Below, piece by piece: positions 40,200 through 43,790 of a stretch of DNA of 43,790 nt (position 1 is the first letter of the stretch; every line of letters begins with the position of its first letter). A program made the translations under genes and the position numbers. The stretch covers positions 1-43,790 of the forward strand of contig CAZJRM010000011.1 of assembly GCA_964547975.1 (NCBI GenBank). The letters are read 5' to 3'. The notes beneath the pieces were generated by a model. The model ran no database searches. It was not told the origin of the DNA and saw only the letters and a program-made list of their open reading frames with translations. The stretch comes from CAYJPV01 sp964547975 (GTDB lineage Bacteria; Acidobacteriota; Vicinamibacteria; Vicinamibacterales; JAKQTR01).

Positions 40200-40778
40200 A
40201 TGGTCGACGCCGTCGGGTCCGTCTCGTCGCTGGATCAGTCCTACGTGCCACCGCCGCCAGCGGTCAACCGCACCGAGGCGGCCGCGGCCAGGCAGACCGT
40301 CGAGACGACCCGGTCCGCGTTGATCGAGATCGTCACTGCGGACGGGGACACGGTCACCATTTCCGCGTCCGCGGTCAGAGCCGCCACCGTCGCCGCCGCT
40401 GCCGGTCAGTCGCAGACGCCTGACGGATCGGCCGCCGTTGCCGGTGGCGCCTATTCGACCTCGTCTTCGCAGTCGATCGAGATCACGGTCGAAGGCACGC
40501 TCGAGAAGGACGAGATCGCCGACATCAGGAAGCTGCTGAGCATGCTCGAACGGGGCGCCAGGCAGTCGGAACGCGGCGAACACGGGCGGGGTCACCACCG
40601 CGGTCACGACACGCGGAGACACGTCGAACAGGCGTCCCTCGACTCGCTCGAGAGCTTCACCGCGACCTTCAAGACGTCGACGCGATATGCCGCCACGGCG
40701 GCCTACGCCGCCGTCTCGTCCACAGCATCACCAGGGGAGGCGACGGCGCCTCCAATGGTGACACAAGCCGCCGCCTAG
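40200..40778 (+). CDS. Hypothetical protein with His-rich segment
   Basis: A 192-aa soluble protein that I do not recognise. It is rich in Ala, Ser and Thr. The middle has an acidic amphipathic stretch (ITVEGTLEKDEIADIRKLL) followed by a charged His/Arg-rich segment (GEHGRGHHRGHDTRRH) that could bind metal or nucleic acid. The C-terminus is a Tyr/Ala-rich stretch. ATG at 40200 follows GAGGAG; the frame is open 17 codons further upstream without a good site. Its stop overlaps that of the convergent gene by three bases. Confidence 0.65.
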   Translation: MVDAVGSVSSLDQSYVPPPPAVNRTEAAAARQTVETTRSALIEIVTADGDTVTISASAVRAATVAAAAGQSQTPDGSAAVAGGAYSTSSSQSIEITVEGTLEKDEIADIRKLLSMLERGARQSERGEHGRGHHRGHDTRRHVEQASLDSLESFTATFKTSTRYAATAAYAAVSSTASPGEATAPPMVTQAAA

Positions 40779-41953
40779 CGGTTCGCGTCGCGGACCCGCG
40801 CGCCGATCTGCTCGGCGTACTGCCGAATCGCCCGGACGACGGCCTCGCCGTGGCTGCTGGCGCCGCTGCCGGTGATCCCACCCTTGTTCTGGAGTGCCAC
40901 CTGCACGAGCACCGGCCGCGCGCCGTACGACATCGTGGCCGTCGTGTGGCTGTAGAGGTAGACGTCGTACCGCGTGAAACAGAACCCGGTCGACATCGCC
41001 GTCGTGTTGACGTTGACGTAAAGATACGTGTCGTTGTCCGTATTGCGCACGACCTTCAGGCCCGCGTCGGTGAGCGCCTTCGACGCCGCGGCCTCGACCG
41101 CCGCCGGGCGGATCCCGCAGTGCTCGGCTTCAGGTCCGACGCCCTCGACCACCAGCCCCAGTGACGTCAGGCCGATCAGTTCGGCGTCCCGTCGCTGATC
41201 GAACGCCTGCGGCGCCGCTCCGGCCGGCGAGGGCACGCCCGGGGTCTCGCGCGTGGTCGGCGGAGCCAGGCGAGGCGTTTCCGCGGCACGCTGGGAAGGC
41301 AGCACGGGGAGGGCGGCCTGAGGCGGCTCCACGGGGTCTCCCGGCTTCGCCGGTTCGTACACGCGGGTCACCGTGTCGTGACCGCCGCGTTCGACGAACT
41401 CGGCCGTCACCACCAACTGGAGAGGGTCGGCCTTCCGCGCGTACGTGTAGCGCACCTCACGGCCGGGTTCGACCTTGTAGCGGACGACCAGCTTGCCGCC
41501 GTCCCAGCGCGACGCCGTCGCCAGCGGCCCGGCCTCGAGCGGCTGCAACTCGTCACGACCATCGGTGCGGAAGGTGCGCGAGGCGCCCTGCGCGTCCGTG
41601 ACGGTCACGTAGTCGGATGTCTGTTCGATGATGAGCTTCGCCGACGGGGCTTTCACTTCGCGCACGAGCTGGCGGGTGTTGCGCGCGACTTCTTCGGTCT
41701 GCGGCCGAGTGGTCAGCGACCGGGGATTGCCGCTGCGCCCGCTCGACTCGGTGGCCGTATTCTCGCCGCCGCTCGCGGGGACGACATCCATCCCGAATCC
41801 GACGTCGGTCGGAAACTGACTGAGTCCCCGGTTGAGCGACCATACGCCGCTCAGGTCCGGAACCGGTGCGGGCGCCGGAACGGGACGACGCTGGGCCGCC
41901 AACGGAACCAGGGAGAAGACGAGGGCCACCGCCGCCGGGATCGTGCGTGTCAT
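40775..41953 (-). CDS. Secreted hypothetical protein
   Basis: A 392-aa exported protein (signal peptide about 1-20). The first half, from LSGVWSLNRGLSQFP to about residue 210, resembles the lipocalin-like segment seen in many acidobacterial secreted proteins that start with DLSGVW. A Pro-rich linker (about 210-250) leads to a C-terminal alpha/beta domain with GLVVEGVGPEAEHCGI, EAAASKALTDAGLKVV, and YLYVNVNTTAMSTGFCFTRY, here listed as separate blocks. I know no function for it. The C-terminal pattern suggests a small lipid- or ligand-binding envelope domain. Confidence 0.7.
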   Translation of the reverse strand: MTRTIPAAVALVFSLVPLAAQRRPVPAPAPVPDLSGVWSLNRGLSQFPTDVGFGMDVVPASGGENTATESSGRSGNPRSLTTRPQTEEVARNTRQLVREVKAPSAKLIIEQTSDYVTVTDAQGASRTFRTDGRDELQPLEAGPLATASRWDGGKLVVRYKVEPGREVRYTYARKADPLQLVVTAEFVERGGHDTVTRVYEPAKPGDPVEPPQAALPVLPSQRAAETPRLAPPTTRETPGVPSPAGAAPQAFDQRRDAELIGLTSLGLVVEGVGPEAEHCGIRPAAVEAAASKALTDAGLKVVRNTDNDTYLYVNVNTTAMSTGFCFTRYDVYLYSHTTATMSYGARPVLVQVALQNKGGITGSGASSHGEAVVRAIRQYAEQIGARVRDANR

Positions 41954-42029
41954 GACACCAGACTACACCCGGCCGGACCTCGGGGAACTCGTGAGTCCAG
42001 CGTGAGTCTCTGGGGTGGAGACACTTACA

Positions 42030-42041
42030 GAACGATCGTTC
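42030..42041. promoter_or_regulatory. Perfect 12-bp palindrome, candidate TetR-type operator
   Basis: GAACGATCGTTC is a perfect palindrome 34 bases upstream of the acetate carrier ATG, in the 121-base gap between divergent genes. Its form (AACG...CGTT half-sites) is typical of TetR-family operators. No TetR gene is nearby in the window. A possible -10, TAGGCT, begins about 22 bases downstream. Confidence 0.45.
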
Positions 42042-42074
42042 GCTTTTTCAGACAACCTGGGTTAGGCTGTCGCC

Positions 42075-42689
42075 ATGAGCAACGCACCCGCCGCCGGCAC
42101 GCCTGCCCCCCCGATGCCCATCGCCGACCCGACGCCCATCGGGTTGATCTGCCTCGCCATCGGCTGCGCCGCGCTGACGCCAATCGCGTTTGGTGTGGGC
42201 CTGACGCCCGCCGGATTCCGCACCGCCGCCGTCTTCTGCCTCCTGTTCGGGGCGGGCGGCCAGATGATTGCGGGCCTGGGCAACCTGCTGAACCGGAACC
42301 TCTACGGAGGGACGCTCTTCACGTCGTTCGCCTTCAACTGGATCGTGAACTGGTGGGTCTTCGACGGCATGTCGCGGGGGCAACTGCCGGATGCGTCGGT
42401 GCTGCTCGCCGTCGACGTCTGCTTCCTCGTCATCTTCGCGGCGTTCACGTACGGCTTCGGCTTCTTCTCGTCGCTGCTGATGGTGTTTCTCATCGACATC
42501 GACGTGTTGTATCTCGCGCGTATCTCGCGGCACTTCGGCGCGGGCGACTGGGCCACGATGGTGATTGCCGTGTGCACGGTGGTGCTCGGCGCGATTTCGC
42601 TGTGGATTGCGTTTGCGGAATTGATCAACCCGGTCGCCGGACGCCGGCTGTTCGCGATGCCGGGGCCGGTGTTCAGGCGCCGGGCGTGA
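42075..42689 (+). CDS. Acetate uptake transporter (GPR1/FUN34/YaaH, SatP-like)
   Basis: A 204-aa, six-helix inner membrane protein of the AceTr family, which carries acetate and succinate with protons. The family start motif NPAPLGL appears as ADPTPIGLICLAIG, and the second helix pair has NRNLYGGTLFTSFAFNW, comparable to the GNTFGATAFSSY region of SatP. The last helices read FSSLLMVFLIDID and VVLGAISLWIAFAELIN. The gene stop is 4 bases from the convergent PEGA gene. The upstream palindrome suggests repressor control. Confidence 0.85.
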   Translation: MSNAPAAGTPAPPMPIADPTPIGLICLAIGCAALTPIAFGVGLTPAGFRTAAVFCLLFGAGGQMIAGLGNLLNRNLYGGTLFTSFAFNWIVNWWVFDGMSRGQLPDASVLLAVDVCFLVIFAAFTYGFGFFSSLLMVFLIDIDVLYLARISRHFGAGDWATMVIAVCTVVLGAISLWIAFAELINPVAGRRLFAMPGPVFRRRA

Positions 42690-42693
42690 GGGG

Positions 42694-43790
42694 TCAGTCG
42701 ATCTGCGCGAAGACGATACGATTCGGAGCCTTGTAGGTGATGGTCGTGGTCTGGCGCTGCTCGCCCAGCGTGGGGTGACGCATCACCACCTGGCACGTGC
42801 CGACCGCCACCTGGAGCGGCTCGAGCGGTGAGGTCCCGACCTGCTTGCCATCGATCCAGATCTCCGCGCCGGCAGGCGCGTCGATTTCGAGCGGAGCAGG
42901 CGGCAACGTGATGTTGAGCGGCGCGACTTCGCCGGGCGTCACCGAGACCGCGTGCGTGCCACGATACCCGAGGCGCTCGCTGACGAGTTCGAGCGAGTGC
43001 GCACCCGGCTTCATCATGATGCGGCCGTCTTCCGTGGACCCGATCAGCACGTTGTTCTCGAAGATCTGGAGGGCCGTGGGCGCGAACGGCGCAATCCACC
43101 CGGAGAAGATGGGCAACAGCAGGTCGGCGGTTTCACCGGCCGTCACGCGCAACGGCGCCGTCACTTCGCCTTCGGCGGCCCGAACCGTCACCGAGTGTGT
43201 GCCCGGCTTGAGATCGGTCACCTGCAGCGGCGTGACGCCACGTCGTCTGCCATTGATGAAGACGACCGCACCGGACGGCTGAGACTCGACCTTGACGGCG
43301 CCCTTGGTGGGGTCGGACACCGCCACGGGCACAGCTGCCGCCGCGGCAGGCGACGCCGCCGCATCCGCCACCTGGTTCATCGTCGTCTGGGCGACGGACT
43401 TCGCCGCCGACTTCGCGACCGAGGTCGCCCTGGTCGTGGCCACGGTTACCTTGCGCCACGCGTAGCGGGCGTTCTCCCAGACCGGACGCGCGATACCAAT
43501 CGCCAGCAGGATGGCGAGGACGGCCCCTGCCACGGGTGCCAGGCGGAAGCCGCGGAAATAGCCAAACCGGCGTGACGGCGCCACGGACTCGACGATTGCG
43601 GCCGCGTCATCGACCACGAGGGCCGCAGCGGCCGACCGCTCGGCGTCGGCGATGCGTGCCGCTTCGGCAAGCCGCGCTTCTTCGGCGAGCCGTTCTTCTT
43701 CGATCCGTTTCGCTTCGGCAATCCGCGCGGCTTCGGCAAGCCGTGCTTCTTCGGCGAGCCGTTCTTCTTCGAGCCGCCTGGCTTCAGCGA
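42694..43790 (-). CDS. PEGA-domain membrane protein with coiled-coil repeat, 5' end beyond window
   Basis: The frame is open from the window edge, so the N-terminus is missing; 364 residues are visible. The first about 50 residues form a charged Ala/Glu/Arg coiled coil with two near-identical 23-residue units (RLEEERLAEEARLAEAARIA). A membrane helix follows (GAVLAILLAIGIA), then an Ala-rich linker and extracytoplasmic PEGA modules: VKVESQPSGAVVFINGRRRG with PLQVTDLKPGTHSVTVRA, a middle related module, and LEIDAPAGAEIWIDGKQVG. PEGA proteins often attach to kinases or envelope assemblies. A GTG at 43617 could be read as a start, but the repeat continues in frame upstream. Confidence 0.82.
   Translation of the reverse strand, partial: AEARRLEEERLAEEARLAEAARIAEAKRIEEERLAEEARLAEAARIADAERSAAAALVVDDAAAIVESVAPSRRFGYFRGFRLAPVAGAVLAILLAIGIARPVWENARYAWRKVTVATTRATSVAKSAAKSVAQTTMNQVADAAASPAAAAAVPVAVSDPTKGAVKVESQPSGAVVFINGRRRGVTPLQVTDLKPGTHSVTVRAAEGEVTAPLRVTAGETADLLLPIFSGWIAPFAPTALQIFENNVLIGSTEDGRIMMKPGAHSLELVSERLGYRGTHAVSVTPGEVAPLNITLPPAPLEIDAPAGAEIWIDGKQVGTSPLEPLQVAVGTCQVVMRHPTLGEQRQTTTITYKAPNRIVFAQID
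43639..43776 (-). repeat. 69-bp tandem repeat encoding coiled-coil units
   Basis: Two consecutive 69-base units (43776-43708 and 43707-43639, minus strand) encode almost the same 23 residues; the second starts RIEEE instead of RLEEE and ends ADAE instead of AEAK. The frame to the left edge of the coding strand (AEAR) matches the end of another unit, so the array probably continues outside the window. Confidence 0.8.

Overview
The window is GC-rich bacterial chromosome, densely packed with genes and without tRNA, rRNA, phage or transposon sequence. The gene set suggests an Acidobacteriota genome of the Vicinamibacteria type: an Oar-like TonB-dependent receptor with an N-terminal carboxypeptidase-regulatory domain, a Ser/Thr kinase with a TPR ectodomain, a CadC-type winged-helix protein, a DUF1080 protein, a URO-D-type protein, a bactofilin and many secreted hydrolases. 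This assignment is an inference from gene families. A run of exactly 100 N (34886-34985) shows that the sequence is a scaffold, probably from a metagenome.

Left part (1-7.4 kb): sugar-acid and polysaccharide use. A partial GH43 glycosidase gene has a LacI-type operator in front of it and lies beside a class C serine hydrolase. Next come garL and garD on the plus strand, converging on gudD and gudP on the minus strand. Together these import and dehydrate glucarate/galactarate and cleave the keto-deoxy-glucarate product to pyruvate and tartronate semialdehyde. No tartronate semialdehyde reductase or glycerate kinase is in the window. Stem-loops with a shared GCTGAAGC core lie between these genes.

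Second part (7.5-19.3 kb): signalling and envelope. It holds a 1025-aa membrane Ser/Thr kinase with TPRs, a 1372-aa secreted metzincin-like protein with cadherin-like repeats and a GRGDL repeat, a secreted HExxH protein, a short CadC-like protein without a sensor domain, an unrecognised 802-aa secreted protein and the transglycosylase MtgA.

Third part (19.4-30.1 kb): the most unusual locus. Nine genes lie on one strand, tightly spaced or overlapping. They are a DUF6305 protein, a TAXI-type binding lipoprotein, a histidine kinase and an OmpR-type regulator, then a TonB-dependent receptor, a gamma-glutamyltransferase, a second DUF6305 protein, an AstE/aspartoacylase-like zinc hydrolase and a small unknown protein. 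I read this as a possible sense-import-hydrolyse system for acylated or gamma-glutamylated amino compounds, with the binding protein feeding the kinase rather than a TRAP permease.

Right part (30.1-43.8 kb): a bactofilin with a SAM-methyltransferase-like protein, an S9 peptidase, thioredoxin TrxC, a small secreted protein and a URO-D/MtaA-like protein. A second sugar cluster follows (Tat-exported Gfo/Idh/MocA oxidoreductase, DUF1080, ExuT-like MFS carrier, cupin). The window ends with two hypothetical proteins, a SatP-like acetate carrier and a partial PEGA-domain protein with a coiled-coil repeat. No stretch longer than 300 bases lacks a gene; the longest is the 34728-35016 interval that contains the N gap.
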